Shown here piece by piece: positions 16,051 to 26,293 of a stretch of 46,556 nucleotides of DNA. This DNA is from Chroogloeocystis siderophila 5.2 s.c.1. GTDB taxonomy: Bacteria > Cyanobacteriota > Cyanobacteriia > Cyanobacteriales > Chroococcidiopsidaceae. The notes under the pieces are model-generated. The model did no database searches. It saw nothing but the letters and a program-made list of their open reading frames with translations, and was not told the origin of the DNA. The stretch lies in assembly GCF_001904655.1 (NCBI RefSeq), contig NZ_MRCC01000025.1, positions 1-46,556 of the forward strand. The letters are read 5' to 3'. The position numbers were made by a program, and so were the translations under genes. Position 1 is the stretch's first letter; every line of letters starts with the position of its first letter.

Positions 16051-16558
16051 CTAAGTTAATCTGCGTGTTGAGATGTGTGAATTGCACTCAAAAGGCAACA
16101 ATTATCTATGGTTGTACCATGACGCTTCAGACAAGAGAAAACTACTGGTGTAAAACTAGCATTCAGCGAGTAGTAACTTGATGAAAATTAATTATCTTTG
16201 CGGTTTCTCGTTTCGTTGTTACTGACTGCTGCTATTCTCTCAGACCGCAAATGAGGTCTAGCAGCGCGTGTTTTATATCACAACTGTCGTGTAGAAAACA
16301 GATTAACAATAAAGAATGCTTTTTACTGAACTCACTCAAGTGAATAGCGACATTACTATCTATTGGCGATCGCGCTCGTCTAGTCATTATCGAAAAATGA
16401 CTGTGCGTCAGTTAAAAAAATATTTAGATGATTAACTTAGACAAATTTAGGGAATACATAATGATGACGGGTTGGCTTTGCTGAGAGTTGAGTTTAATCT
16501 ATTTTGTCTCAATGCTGATGCATCCTCAATTATTAAGCATTTAACGGTCTGGATTTTC
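16051..16558. other. Intergenic region before the histidine-kinase cluster
   Basis: About 500 bases between divergent genes. No coding frame, RNA or clear operator recognised apart from one GCGATCGC octamer near 16366. An in-frame TTG at 16472 could extend the kinase by 29 residues, but the ATG at 16559 is a better start. Confidence 0.45.
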
Positions 16559-18403
16559 ATGCAGCAGTCTAGTACACCAGAAGAGATCCGAGTGGATGCA
16601 ACCCATCCAGAACAAAAGGTTGCTAATACAGAAGTGCTGCAATTCCAGCAAGTCATTGCTGATTTGTGGCTAGAACGTAGCTTGAATGAGTTGCAAAATC
16701 AAATTAATCAGTGCTTAGCCCGTGCGTACCATACTCAACAATCTTTACAAGAGTTAGAAGCCGAAGTCTTTCAAGCGCTGATCCAGCAGTTAAGCGTTTC
16801 ACTCAAAACCGACAAAGTTGCGATCGCATTTTTGCAAGGTTGGTCACCACTTGCTATGAGCGATCCAACGCTAGATTGCGTGTTGCGACCTGAACTAAAT
16901 TACGAAGTTCGCTATAGCGCATTATCTACAAGCGCCGCGTCAACAGAAAAATCCCCAGCTTGGCAACTGCAACAAATCATATCGCATCAAGAATTACAGG
17001 CGCTGCAAAACCAGAACCCAAAAGCGGCGTGGGCGTTACAAGACGATTGCAAAGTTGTTGGCTGGTTAATTATCGCCACTTGTGCATTACCAAAAAGTGC
17101 AACTGGAGAAAGATTAAAATTCCAACTGCAACCGCAGTTCATCGAGCGATCGCTTAACGTTACGATGCACGCAATCACCCAACTTCAGCACCTACAAGCA
17201 CTTACGCTCAAATGTCAGCAGTTAGAAGTGCAAAATTGCGATCTATTGCGTACCAATAAGTTAAAAAGTGAATTTCTAGCGAATACGAGTCATGAAATTC
17301 GGACTCCTTTAAGTTCTATCCTGGGCTTTACACATTTGTTAAAAGCGCAAGGCTACAATCCAGAAAACCACAGACATCAAGAATATCTCAATATTATTCT
17401 CACCAGTGGGCAACACCTATTAGCACTGCTTAACGATATCTTAGATTTATCGAAAATTGAGGCAAATCAGCTCGAAATTAACAAAGAAACCGTTAATATT
17501 CCTGAAGTTTGCCGAAGTGCGATTAGTTTAGTCAAAGAAAAAGCCAGCGATAAACACTTGCAACTTCAACTTGATATTGATGCTAATGCGACTGCCTTAG
17601 TCGCCGATTCGCTGCGCTTGAAGCAGATGCTGTTCAACTTGCTTTCCAATGCGCTCAAGTTTACCAATAAAGGTGCAGTCGGCTTACAAGTCAAACAAAA
17701 AGGCGTATTTGTCCACTTTACAGTATGGGATACGGGTACAGGAATTGCTAAAGAAAAGCAGCCACAATTATTTCAGCCGTATGTGCAAATTTCTAACGTT
17801 GTTGCAGGGCGTCAAGAGGGAACAGGTCTAGGGTTAGCGTTAACACAAAAACTTGCCCAACTCCACGGAGGTTGGGTAGAAGTACAATCCAAAGTCAATC
17901 GCGGTTCGCAATTTACGATTGTTCTTCCACTAACAACAGCAGCGACAAGTAAAACTAAGGTACTATCACAACGCTCTAGTGTAACTACAGATATCCGCCT
18001 CAGCCTCAATTCGCAAGCCGCTGCGCCCAAAACTGTAATGGTGATGTTGGTAGAAGATAATTTTCACAATGCGAAGTTGATGACGACATACTTACGCAAA
18101 TTAGGCTATCAAGTCACTTGGGTAAATAGCGCGGCGCAGATGTGGGAGGAATTACCAAAAGCCAAACCAGCAGTGATTTTAATGGATGTTCACCTTCCTG
18201 ATGTTGATGGACTTACCTTAGTACAACAACTACAAGCCAACGCTGAGTATCGTCATATACCTGTTATCGTGCAAACTGCGATGGCAATGAAAGGCGATCG
18301 CGAAACTTGTCTAGCAGCTGGTGCGATCGACTATATTTCTAAACCAATTGATTTACAAGCGTTGGCAAATATGGTGTCGAAGTACAGTGATTTAGATCAC
18401 TGA
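16559..18403 (+). CDS. Hybrid histidine kinase with C-terminal receiver
   Basis: 614 residues from ATG 16559. The N-terminal 210 residues look like a degenerate GAF-type sensor flanked by helical linkers (LEAEVFQALIQQLSVSLKTD), with no membrane helix, so the kinase is probably soluble. HisKA follows with H245 (NTSHEIRTPLSSILGF), then HATPase_c (N box LFNLLSNALKFT, G1 DTGTGIA, G2 GTGLGLALT) and a receiver (about 495-610) with D543 in LMDVHLPDVDG. It is the first of four kinases on the plus strand, 58 bases before the next. Input signal unknown. The built-in receiver suggests a phosphorelay. Confidence 0.92.
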   Translation: MQQSSTPEEIRVDATHPEQKVANTEVLQFQQVIADLWLERSLNELQNQINQCLARAYHTQQSLQELEAEVFQALIQQLSVSLKTDKVAIAFLQGWSPLAMSDPTLDCVLRPELNYEVRYSALSTSAASTEKSPAWQLQQIISHQELQALQNQNPKAAWALQDDCKVVGWLIIATCALPKSATGERLKFQLQPQFIERSLNVTMHAITQLQHLQALTLKCQQLEVQNCDLLRTNKLKSEFLANTSHEIRTPLSSILGFTHLLKAQGYNPENHRHQEYLNIILTSGQHLLALLNDILDLSKIEANQLEINKETVNIPEVCRSAISLVKEKASDKHLQLQLDIDANATALVADSLRLKQMLFNLLSNALKFTNKGAVGLQVKQKGVFVHFTVWDTGTGIAKEKQPQLFQPYVQISNVVAGRQEGTGLGLALTQKLAQLHGGWVEVQSKVNRGSQFTIVLPLTTAATSKTKVLSQRSSVTTDIRLSLNSQAAAPKTVMVMLVEDNFHNAKLMTTYLRKLGYQVTWVNSAAQMWEELPKAKPAVILMDVHLPDVDGLTLVQQLQANAEYRHIPVIVQTAMAMKGDRETCLAAGAIDYISKPIDLQALANMVSKYSDLDH

Positions 18404-18461
18404 AATACCAAGAAGAAAGCAGAACGCTGGTGTGGGGGGCTTCTCAATTTGAACTAAATCC

Positions 18462-20699
18462 ATGCCACGTTATTTTAATAGTCTTCGTACTCGCCTTAAT
18501 TGTCTTGTCCTCCTGGCTGTTTTACCAGGGTTAGGACTGATGCTTTATGCTTATATGAAAGAATTGCAAGCGCGCAAAGCTTATATCCGCGAACAAGCAG
18601 TGTTGCTTACACAAGTTGTCAGCGCGCACCATCAACAATTGATAGCGGAAACACGGCAATTGCTAGCTGTTTTGGCGCAGCTACCTCAAATTCAGGATAG
18701 TTATCCTACACCTTGCAACGCACTCTTGAAAAATTTACAACAGCAATACCTGCGATTTGCCACGTTGGGAGTCGTTCAGCGTAATGGTAATGTCGTGTGT
18801 AGTTCATCACCTAACCAAAGCGTTAACCTTGCGGATTGCGTGTGGATCGCCAACGCGCTTCAAAAGCGCGAATTAACGGTGAGTGATTACCAGATGGGGC
18901 GGATGAACGGTAAGCCAGTTATCGTATTCGCCTATCCGCTATTCAATGCTCAAAATCAAGCAAATTCAGTTGTGTTTGCGTCGCTCGATTTAACATGGCT
19001 CAATCAACTCCTTGCACAAATCAATTTACCTCCCAATACTTCGCTACTTGTTGTTGATGCTAAAGGTGTTGTTCTCGCGCACCATCCCCACTCACAATGG
19101 GTAGGAAAAAGACCCGATTTACCGATCGTGCAGAAAATATTAGCACAGGGCAACGGTGTAGCAGAGGTTAATGATGTCGATGGGATTTCGCGTTTATATG
19201 CTTTCACTTTACTGAGTAGCAGCTTACCGCAAGCAAATGTGTACATGGGAATTGGACTTTCGGAAGAAGCATCTTTTGCAGTTGCTGAGCGTAATTTGCA
19301 ACGCAATTTATTTGGTTTAGCGATGATTGCGATGGGTGCGATCGCGGTTTTGTGGATTGGTAGTGATTTATTTATTTGGCACTGGGTGCGACGGTTTATG
19401 CAGGGGATTAACCGCTTAGCGGCGGAAGATTTCACCGCGCGGATCGGCTTAAAAGATTCGCCGCAAGAAATGCAGCAACTTGTTGATAACTTTGACCGCA
19501 TGGCTGCATCCTTGGCAAGTCAAATTGCACGGTGCAATGCTACTGAAATCGAGTTAAAGAAAGCAAACGAACGCTTTCAACTGGCGACAGCCGCAGTCAA
19601 TGCGATTATCTACGACTGGGATATTCGTGCCAGGACAATTACTCGCACGCAAGGGCTATTCGATGTGCTTGGCTATACGACAACCGAAGCCGATCCTAGT
19701 GATGATTGGTGGCTTGAACGCATTCACCCTGATGAGCAAAAGTACGTGCGTAACTACATCGTCACAATGCTGAAAAGTTCTACTTCAAACAATTTCGCGT
19801 TGGAATATCGCATTCGCAATCGCGACGATCGCTACGTCTATATTTGGGATAAAGGCTTGATTATTCGCGATGCTGATGGCGGTGCAGTGCGGGTTGTTGG
19901 TAGTGTTTTAGATATTAGCGAACGCAAGCAAGCTGAAGCCGCAGTAAATCAGATGAATGCGACTTTAGAGCAACAAGTACAAGAACGCACCGCCCAACTC
20001 GCCGCGACAAACCAAGAACTCGAATCATTTTGCTATTCTGTTTCGCACGACTTACGCGCACCTTTACGATATATTGCAGGCTTCGCCGAGGCGCTTGCAG
20101 AACAACTCAAACGCAATAACGCGATTGTCGATCCTAAGGTTCATCGTTACATCGAAGTTATTCAAAGTAGTAGCGATCGCATGACGATGCTGATTGATGG
20201 ATTATTGACGCTTTCGCGTGTTGGGAGAAAACAATTAATTTATCAACCTGTGGATCTTTATCCTTTGGTGGAAAGCGCCATTTCGCTAGCGACGAGTCAA
20301 GCTGAAGCTATTGACAGCCGTAAGATCAAGTTTCAAATTGGTAGCTTACCTAAAGTTATGGGCGATCCAACGTTATTACAACAAGTTTTTACAAATTTGA
20401 TTGATAATGCTGTTAAATTCAGCCAACATTCACATTCTACAATTATCCAAATTAATTCTCTACCAGATCGTACTTTATTTATTAAAGACAATGGAATCGG
20501 ATTTCAAATGGACTATGCAGACCAATTATTCGGTGCTTTTCAACGTCTTCATTCACAAAGAGAGTTTAAGGGAACAGGTATTGGTTTAGCAATTGTCCAA
20601 CGCATTATTCATCGACACAAAGGTACAATTTGGGTTGAGAGTAAACCTAATCAAGGAACGACTTTTTATTTCAAACTTGGGCAAGTGGTTGAGGATTAA
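18462..20699 (+). CDS. Membrane histidine kinase with extracytoplasmic Cache-like sensor, HAMP and PAS
   Basis: 745 residues. Membrane helices near residues 12-30 and 285-308 enclose a roughly 250-residue dCache-like extracytoplasmic sensor (SLDLTWLNQLL and LLVVDAKGVVLAHHP are typical). A HAMP domain follows, then a PAS_3-type PAS domain (about 375-485, with LEYRIRNRDDRYVYIWDKG), a coiled linker and a phytochrome-type HisKA with H529 (SVSHDLRAPLRYIAGF) and HATPase_c (FTNLIDNAVKF, GTGIGLAIV). This kinase class usually partners a small Rcp1-like receiver encoded just downstream; here that gene is present only as a broken copy. Confidence 0.92.
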   Translation: MPRYFNSLRTRLNCLVLLAVLPGLGLMLYAYMKELQARKAYIREQAVLLTQVVSAHHQQLIAETRQLLAVLAQLPQIQDSYPTPCNALLKNLQQQYLRFATLGVVQRNGNVVCSSSPNQSVNLADCVWIANALQKRELTVSDYQMGRMNGKPVIVFAYPLFNAQNQANSVVFASLDLTWLNQLLAQINLPPNTSLLVVDAKGVVLAHHPHSQWVGKRPDLPIVQKILAQGNGVAEVNDVDGISRLYAFTLLSSSLPQANVYMGIGLSEEASFAVAERNLQRNLFGLAMIAMGAIAVLWIGSDLFIWHWVRRFMQGINRLAAEDFTARIGLKDSPQEMQQLVDNFDRMAASLASQIARCNATEIELKKANERFQLATAAVNAIIYDWDIRARTITRTQGLFDVLGYTTTEADPSDDWWLERIHPDEQKYVRNYIVTMLKSSTSNNFALEYRIRNRDDRYVYIWDKGLIIRDADGGAVRVVGSVLDISERKQAEAAVNQMNATLEQQVQERTAQLAATNQELESFCYSVSHDLRAPLRYIAGFAEALAEQLKRNNAIVDPKVHRYIEVIQSSSDRMTMLIDGLLTLSRVGRKQLIYQPVDLYPLVESAISLATSQAEAIDSRKIKFQIGSLPKVMGDPTLLQQVFTNLIDNAVKFSQHSHSTIIQINSLPDRTLFIKDNGIGFQMDYADQLFGAFQRLHSQREFKGTGIGLAIVQRIIHRHKGTIWVESKPNQGTTFYFKLGQVVED

Positions 20700-20750
20700 A
20701 ATTACTGTGAAAAGTGAACTATCTTGCATTTTTCTTGTAATTGAACCTTT

Positions 20751-21113
20751 AAAACTAGCTTTGGAAGGTTTTTGGAGGACGGCGAACAAGCACTACAATA
20801 TTTATTAGGCAAGGAAGGTAGTCCGCCTCATTTCCCCTTACCAGACCTTGTATTGTTAGACCTAAAATTACCTAAAATTAATGGAGTTCAAGTTTTACAG
20901 GCGATTTGATCGCGTCCTCGGACTCGCGATCTCATGGTAGTTATTTTGGCTTCTTCTCCAGATGACAAAGATTTAAATGCTTGTTACGCTCTAGGAGTTA
21001 TTCAATGTGTCACTAAACCTCTTGATTTTCAAAGATTTATCACGATAGTTCGCCGAGTCGGTTTTTACTGGGTGTTACTCAAAAAGCCGCCCTTGCTACC
21101 ACCTGAATCTTAA
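20751..21113 (+). pseudogene. Rcp1-like response regulator, N-terminally truncated with in-frame TGA
   Basis: One frame reads LEDGEQALQYLLG, then LPDLVLLDLKLPKINGVQV with the phospho-acceptor aspartate, stops at TGA 20907-20909, and continues in the same frame with SRPRTRDLMVVILASSPDDK, CVTKPLDFQRF and a final FYWVLLKKPP, the typical end of Rcp1-type receivers. The first 50 or so residues, including the acidic pair, are lost: an upstream stop at 20742 and out-of-frame LKLALEG suggest a frameshift or deletion. The TGA sits where an arginine would be expected. It lies between the second and third kinases and probably served the former. Confidence 0.8.
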
Positions 21114-21117
21114 AGCC

Positions 21118-23343
21118 ATGATAAATATTTTAAATTGCGCTCAATCTCAGCCTGTGCAAAAGCAAAATAGTGACTTGATTTTAAAGCTGCTGATTGTAGA
21201 GGATGTGTTAGCAGATGTAGAGTTAATGGTACTCGCTCTAGAAACGGCAGAAATCAAATTTACTTACAATGCAGTTGATAACTTAAAGAATTGCGAACAA
21301 CTGCTACATTCAAAATCTTATGATGCGGTGCTAGCAGATTATCGTTTACCACAATTTACTGCTTATCAAGTATTAGAGTTATTGCAACAATCAGCACAAG
21401 AAATTCCGTTAATTTTGGTGACTGGTAGTTTGGGAGAAGAAGCAGCCGTTGATTGTATCAAGGCAGGAATGACAGATTATGTCTTGAAAGAACGATTGTT
21501 TCGCTTACCGATAGTTTTAAGGCGATCGCTTGAAGAATTTGCTTTACGTCGTCAACAAAAAGCCGCCATTGTTCGCATTCAAAAACAAGCACAACAGCAA
21601 GCAATTATCAACCGTATTGTGCAAGCAATGCGCGAAACTTTGATACTCGATGATGTCCTCAAATCTAGTGTTGATGCGCTACACGAAGCTTTAAAACCTA
21701 GCCGATGCTTCATTTCACAGCCGGATACTCAAAAAGAAATGTGGGTAAATCATGTCAGTACGGCAACAATAAATCGCGAAGATTGTATTGGTGTTAAATG
21801 TTTCGTTTACCCGTACTACAAAGAAGCATTTCAGCAAGGAAAAATTATCATTATTAATCGTAACGATCCTAGTGTACCGCTGGCATTACACGAATTATTC
21901 AATCAATGGAATTTAAATTCTGTTTTAATTGCACCTTTAGTGTATCAACAAACACTTCTCGGTGGAATTATTTTACAACAGTGCGATCGCGATCGCATTT
22001 GGAATGAAGACGAAATTTCTCTACTCCAAGCAATCAGCGGACAATGTGCGATCGCAATTCATCAAGCGGGTATATTTCATCAACTACAGCAACAAACGCA
22101 ACGGGAAAAAACACTCAATCAAATTTCGCGATCATTAAATTCTAGCCTCGATCCTAAATATATATTACAAGAAATCGTGCGCCTTACAGGCGAATGTTTC
22201 GCTGTTGATCATGTCATGATTTATGCTTTAGAACACGACCAAATTAAAATTATGCGCGAATGGCATTCTTCCGAAGAAATTGCTTCTTCGATTGGTTGCA
22301 CAACGCCTTTATCCGAGTGGATGACAAGTTTCGAATTCTCGCCGTATCAAGTTTTTTATGCGCCGCACTTGGAAAAAATATGTCTGCCATCAAAAGCAGT
22401 AGAAATCGTCAAAACTGTTCCGCATCTAACAGTATTAAGCGTACCTATTTTTATTAGAGATAAGTTTTTTGGTGGCTTGGTGTTACATACAATTACGCGC
22501 GTTCAAGTATTTAGCGATGAGGAGATTAATTTAGTTCAAAGAATTGCAGATAAAGCAGCGATCGCCTTGTATAATGCCCAAAGCTATGAACTTCTCGAAG
22601 AGTTGGTAAAAAAACGAACTCAAGAGCTAGAAGCAGAAAAATTACTTTCTGATGCTGCCAATCGAGCCAAAAGTGAATTTTTAAGCAATATGAGTCATGA
22701 GTTACGCACGCCACTTACAGGAATTTTAGGTTTTTCTAATATTTTAATTGAAGAAATTTTTGGCGAGTTAAATGCTAAACAGAAACAATATATTCAAGGT
22801 ATCCAAACTTGTGGTAAGCATCTACTCGAACTAATTAATGACCTTCTCGATTTAACCAAGATTGAAGCAGGTAAAGAAGAATTAATTTTAGAAGATATAC
22901 AAGTTATAACAGTTTGTCAAGAATGTTTAGCTTTATTTGATAAAAACCAATCATCAAAACTACAACTCAAGTTTGCGATCGCATCAGATGTCACAACTTG
23001 CGTAGCCGATCACCGACGCCTCAAACAAATTTTAGTAAACTTATTATCCAATGCTTTTAAATTCACAGAAATAGGTTCAGTGACGCTCAAAATTGAACAG
23101 ACGGAAGCAACAATTTTGTTTTCTGTGATTGATACAGGAATTGGAATTTCTGCGGCGGATCAAGCAATTTTGTTTCAGCCGTTTCAACAGCTAGATAGCG
23201 GGCTTGATCGTAAATATGAAGGTACAGGTTTAGGTTTAGCACTCTCACGTAAGTTAGCACGGCTGCATGGTGGAGATATTATTGTGAAGTCGCAGCTTGG
23301 AAGCGGTAGTTGCTTTACCTTAATTTTGCCACGCTCCCTATAG
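21118..23343 (+). CDS. Receiver-GAF-GAF histidine kinase
   Basis: 741 residues, soluble. An N-terminal receiver (about 22-145; LLIVEDVLADVELM, acceptor aspartate in VLADYRLPQFTAY) leads through a coiled region to two GAF domains (about 165-325 and 340-495), then HisKA with H527 (NMSHELRTPLTGILGF) and HATPase_c (LVNLLSNAFKFT, DTGIGIS, GTGLGLALS). GAF1 lacks the conserved cysteine context I would need to call a bilin-binding domain. The second GAF-HisKA-HATPase part is strongly similar to the next gene's, indicating tandem duplication with different N-terminal modules. ATG 21118 is 4 bases after the broken receiver gene. Confidence 0.92.
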   Translation: MINILNCAQSQPVQKQNSDLILKLLIVEDVLADVELMVLALETAEIKFTYNAVDNLKNCEQLLHSKSYDAVLADYRLPQFTAYQVLELLQQSAQEIPLILVTGSLGEEAAVDCIKAGMTDYVLKERLFRLPIVLRRSLEEFALRRQQKAAIVRIQKQAQQQAIINRIVQAMRETLILDDVLKSSVDALHEALKPSRCFISQPDTQKEMWVNHVSTATINREDCIGVKCFVYPYYKEAFQQGKIIIINRNDPSVPLALHELFNQWNLNSVLIAPLVYQQTLLGGIILQQCDRDRIWNEDEISLLQAISGQCAIAIHQAGIFHQLQQQTQREKTLNQISRSLNSSLDPKYILQEIVRLTGECFAVDHVMIYALEHDQIKIMREWHSSEEIASSIGCTTPLSEWMTSFEFSPYQVFYAPHLEKICLPSKAVEIVKTVPHLTVLSVPIFIRDKFFGGLVLHTITRVQVFSDEEINLVQRIADKAAIALYNAQSYELLEELVKKRTQELEAEKLLSDAANRAKSEFLSNMSHELRTPLTGILGFSNILIEEIFGELNAKQKQYIQGIQTCGKHLLELINDLLDLTKIEAGKEELILEDIQVITVCQECLALFDKNQSSKLQLKFAIASDVTTCVADHRRLKQILVNLLSNAFKFTEIGSVTLKIEQTEATILFSVIDTGIGISAADQAILFQPFQQLDSGLDRKYEGTGLGLALSRKLARLHGGDIIVKSQLGSGSCFTLILPRSL

Positions 23344-23380
23344 ACAAACAAATTAAGGTGAAATCGCCGCCTAGGGAGCA

Positions 23381-26155
23381 ATGGAGATCATGACTACAAC
23401 AAATCACCGTGGTTCGAGTATTTCTAGAGCGCTCTTGAGATCGCATCAACGCATACCAAAGCCGCTGCGCTATTTAGGGCTGCTCGAAGCCTACTTGATT
23501 GTCTGGGCGATACTCGATCAAGTCGCATTGCTGTTTGCCACCGCACCTGAAACTTTTGTGTGGTATCCACCTGTAGGGCTAGACGTAACGCTACTTTTCG
23601 TATTTGGGTTGCGCTATGTTCCTGCATTATTTCTCAATACATTCGTACACGAATATCTCATCACTAACTCTGATTTAGGCTTAACTTCACTGCTCATTTT
23701 TGGCTTGATCTCGACGGTTGGTTACGGTGGAGTGTCTGCATTATTGCTACGCAAAATTAAAATCAATCCGCGCTTACGCACATTACGTGATGTGATGTGG
23801 TTTGTTGTCGTGATGACACTATTCACGCCTTTACTCGTCGCCGCCTTACAAACATTCATCATTGTTTTACAAGGAATGATTCCTTTATCAACTTGGTTAG
23901 TATATACATTACACTCGTGGGCGGGAGCCGCAACGGGAATTGCGATGCTTGCACCTTTTTTGTTAGTTTTGCTCCGCCAACTACCTTGGGTTTGGGCTTA
24001 CAAAGAGCAAGAAGTACCAGTATCCGAGCCACCATTAATTCCTTTAGTAGCAAAACAACGCCCAGAACTTATTTTAGAAATTACCGCTTTATGCGTTGCC
24101 ATTTGGGCAGCGTATGGAGCGCAGCGTGGAGAAAGTTTAAATTACAGCTATTTTGTTTTTTTACCATTGATTTGGATTGCAATTCAGCATGGTTTTGAAA
24201 GAGCAACAGCAGCAGTATTGTTTATCAATATTGGCGTGGCAATTTTTGTGCAAGCAAAGCTGGGGGGTTCTAATGTCTTTGCATTGCAGTTTGGCATGAT
24301 GGCAATTTCACTAACCGGTATTTTATTAGGTGGCTTTGCAACACAAAGGAAGCAAGCAGAAACAGAACTCAATTATTTGGCGCAACGATTGAAAATTTTG
24401 CACGAACTTGATCGCGCAATTTTGATGACGCGATCGCTCAGTGAAATTGCCGCAGCAGTCGTCACACAAGTTGCTCAAATGATACCTTGCACGTGGATTA
24501 GTCTTGTGATTTTTGACTTGGAAAAAAGCGAGTTTATCCTTTTAGCTATCCATACTGGGCGAGAAACTCAAGCGCCAGGAATCCGCTTACCGCTGACAGC
24601 TTTTGGAGACATTGAACCGTTACAGCGCGGTGAGGTGATTGTCATTCAAGAAACTCGCACGACACAAATGCCTGCCGGTGCAGAACTTTTGCTCGGAAAT
24701 CAGGTACGCGCGTATATTAATATTCCTTTGATTGCGCAAGGAGAATTAATCGGTTCGCTCAATATTGCCAAAGACACTTTAGGCGCTTTTCCTCGTCAAT
24801 TGAGAACAGTCGCCGAACAAGTTGCGCGTACAGTCGCGATTGCTATCCAACAAGCCCGACTTTTCGAGCAAATTGAACGCCAAGCACTGCACGAGCGATC
24901 GCTCAATCAAATCAGTCGTATCCTCAATTCAAGCCTCGATCCGCAAGCGGTTTTGTGTCAAATTGTGCAACTAACAGGAGAATGTTTTGCAGTCGATCGC
25001 GTTGTAATTTTCGCTTTTAATAACAGACAAATTCAAGTACTCAATGAGTGGCGATCGCACGCAGAAGTTGTCTCTATGCAAGATTTTACCGCACCAATTG
25101 CCGATTGGCCTGACTTACTCGACCCTGATTCCGATTTTTTTTGCCATCATTTTTTTCATGCGCCAGATTATGCTCAAGTTCCCATGACGCCAACACGTCT
25201 ACGGCAAATCGAATATGCGCAAACGCTTTCTGTACTAAGTGTGCCAATTTTTGTCCGCGATCAGTTATTTGGGGGTTTATCGCTACAGACAACGACAACG
25301 TACCGTACTTTTACCGCCGAAGAAATTAGCTTATTACAGCGAATTTCTGAACAAGCAGCGATCGCACTTTACAATGCCCGTAGCTATGAATCTTTAGAAG
25401 AAATTGTGCAGCAGCGTACCCAAGAACTAGAACAGGAAAAACAACTATCAGAAGCCGCTAACCGCGCTAAGACTGAATTTTTAAGTAACATAAGTCACGA
25501 ATTGCGTACACCGCTGACAGGAATTCTCGGTTTTTCTAGCATTTTGCTCGAACAAGTTTTTGGGACATTAAATGCTAAACAAACACAGTATCTAGAATTA
25601 ATTTTATCGGCGGGCAAGCATTTACTCGATCTTATTAATGATTTATTAGATTTAACTAAAATTGAAGCCGCAAAAGAAGAATTATTAATTGAACCAGTTG
25701 TCGTGGTAGAAATAGCAAATGCTTGTATATCGCTGTTGCAAGAACGTGCTCAAGTAAAAGGATTACACCTCGAATTACAAATTGCACCAAATGTTACTGA
25801 ATGTATGGCAGATAAGCGTCGGTTAAAGCAAATTTTAGTCAATCTTTTAGCAAATGCAATCAAATTTACTGAATCAGGTTCAGTCACTTTAGACATTACA
25901 CAAACATCAACCAAAATTCAATTTTCTGTGATTGATACAGGTATTGGAATTTCTCAAAAAGATTTAGCCAAATTATTTCAACCTTTTCAGCAGTTAGATA
26001 GTGGCTTAGATCGTAAGTATGAAGGTACAGGCTTAGGTTTAGCTTTATCACGTAAACTTGCACAACTTCATGGCGGCGATCTTACCGTAGAGTCAGAATT
26101 AGGGCGCGGTAGTCGCTTTACACTGCATTTACCCTTGAGAGTGGGTAATTGGTAA
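23381..26155 (+). CDS. MASE1 membrane-sensor GAF-GAF histidine kinase
   Basis: 924 residues; ATG 23381, with an alternative ATG at 23390 closer to a GGAG. The N-terminal 330 residues contain about eight hydrophobic helices with the MASE1 pattern (VWYPPVGLDVTLLFVFG, WAGAATGIAMLAPFL, FVFLPLIWIAIQHG). Two GAF domains (about 340-490 and 515-670) follow, then HisKA with H706 (NISHELRTPLTGILGF) and HATPase_c (DTGIGIS, GTGLGLALSRKLAQLHGGD). From GAF2 onward it is a close paralogue of the preceding kinase (shared NRAK-EFLSN, LINDLLDLTKIEA, FQQLDSGLDRKYEGTG). Only 37 bases separate them, so they are probably co-transcribed. Ligand unknown. Confidence 0.92.
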   Translation: MEIMTTTNHRGSSISRALLRSHQRIPKPLRYLGLLEAYLIVWAILDQVALLFATAPETFVWYPPVGLDVTLLFVFGLRYVPALFLNTFVHEYLITNSDLGLTSLLIFGLISTVGYGGVSALLLRKIKINPRLRTLRDVMWFVVVMTLFTPLLVAALQTFIIVLQGMIPLSTWLVYTLHSWAGAATGIAMLAPFLLVLLRQLPWVWAYKEQEVPVSEPPLIPLVAKQRPELILEITALCVAIWAAYGAQRGESLNYSYFVFLPLIWIAIQHGFERATAAVLFINIGVAIFVQAKLGGSNVFALQFGMMAISLTGILLGGFATQRKQAETELNYLAQRLKILHELDRAILMTRSLSEIAAAVVTQVAQMIPCTWISLVIFDLEKSEFILLAIHTGRETQAPGIRLPLTAFGDIEPLQRGEVIVIQETRTTQMPAGAELLLGNQVRAYINIPLIAQGELIGSLNIAKDTLGAFPRQLRTVAEQVARTVAIAIQQARLFEQIERQALHERSLNQISRILNSSLDPQAVLCQIVQLTGECFAVDRVVIFAFNNRQIQVLNEWRSHAEVVSMQDFTAPIADWPDLLDPDSDFFCHHFFHAPDYAQVPMTPTRLRQIEYAQTLSVLSVPIFVRDQLFGGLSLQTTTTYRTFTAEEISLLQRISEQAAIALYNARSYESLEEIVQQRTQELEQEKQLSEAANRAKTEFLSNISHELRTPLTGILGFSSILLEQVFGTLNAKQTQYLELILSAGKHLLDLINDLLDLTKIEAAKEELLIEPVVVVEIANACISLLQERAQVKGLHLELQIAPNVTECMADKRRLKQILVNLLANAIKFTESGSVTLDITQTSTKIQFSVIDTGIGISQKDLAKLFQPFQQLDSGLDRKYEGTGLGLALSRKLAQLHGGDLTVESELGRGSRFTLHLPLRVGNW

Positions 26156-26293
26156 TTGTTGTGTCTAGCCACGTGTCACTCTTGATTGCAGTTATCTCAT
26201 AAAACTTATATTACTCTTATCTTTTCTAGCCACTAGTCATTAGCTACTCTCTCTACAATAGATCTAAGAATACATTAAGAGTGATGAACACAA

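Noticed and set aside
16559-26155. Phytochrome-like bilin binding by the GAF domains of the kinase cluster
   Set aside because: I could not see the conserved cysteine-histidine chromophore motif in any GAF domain; similarity to phytochromes is confined to the HisKA type of one kinase.
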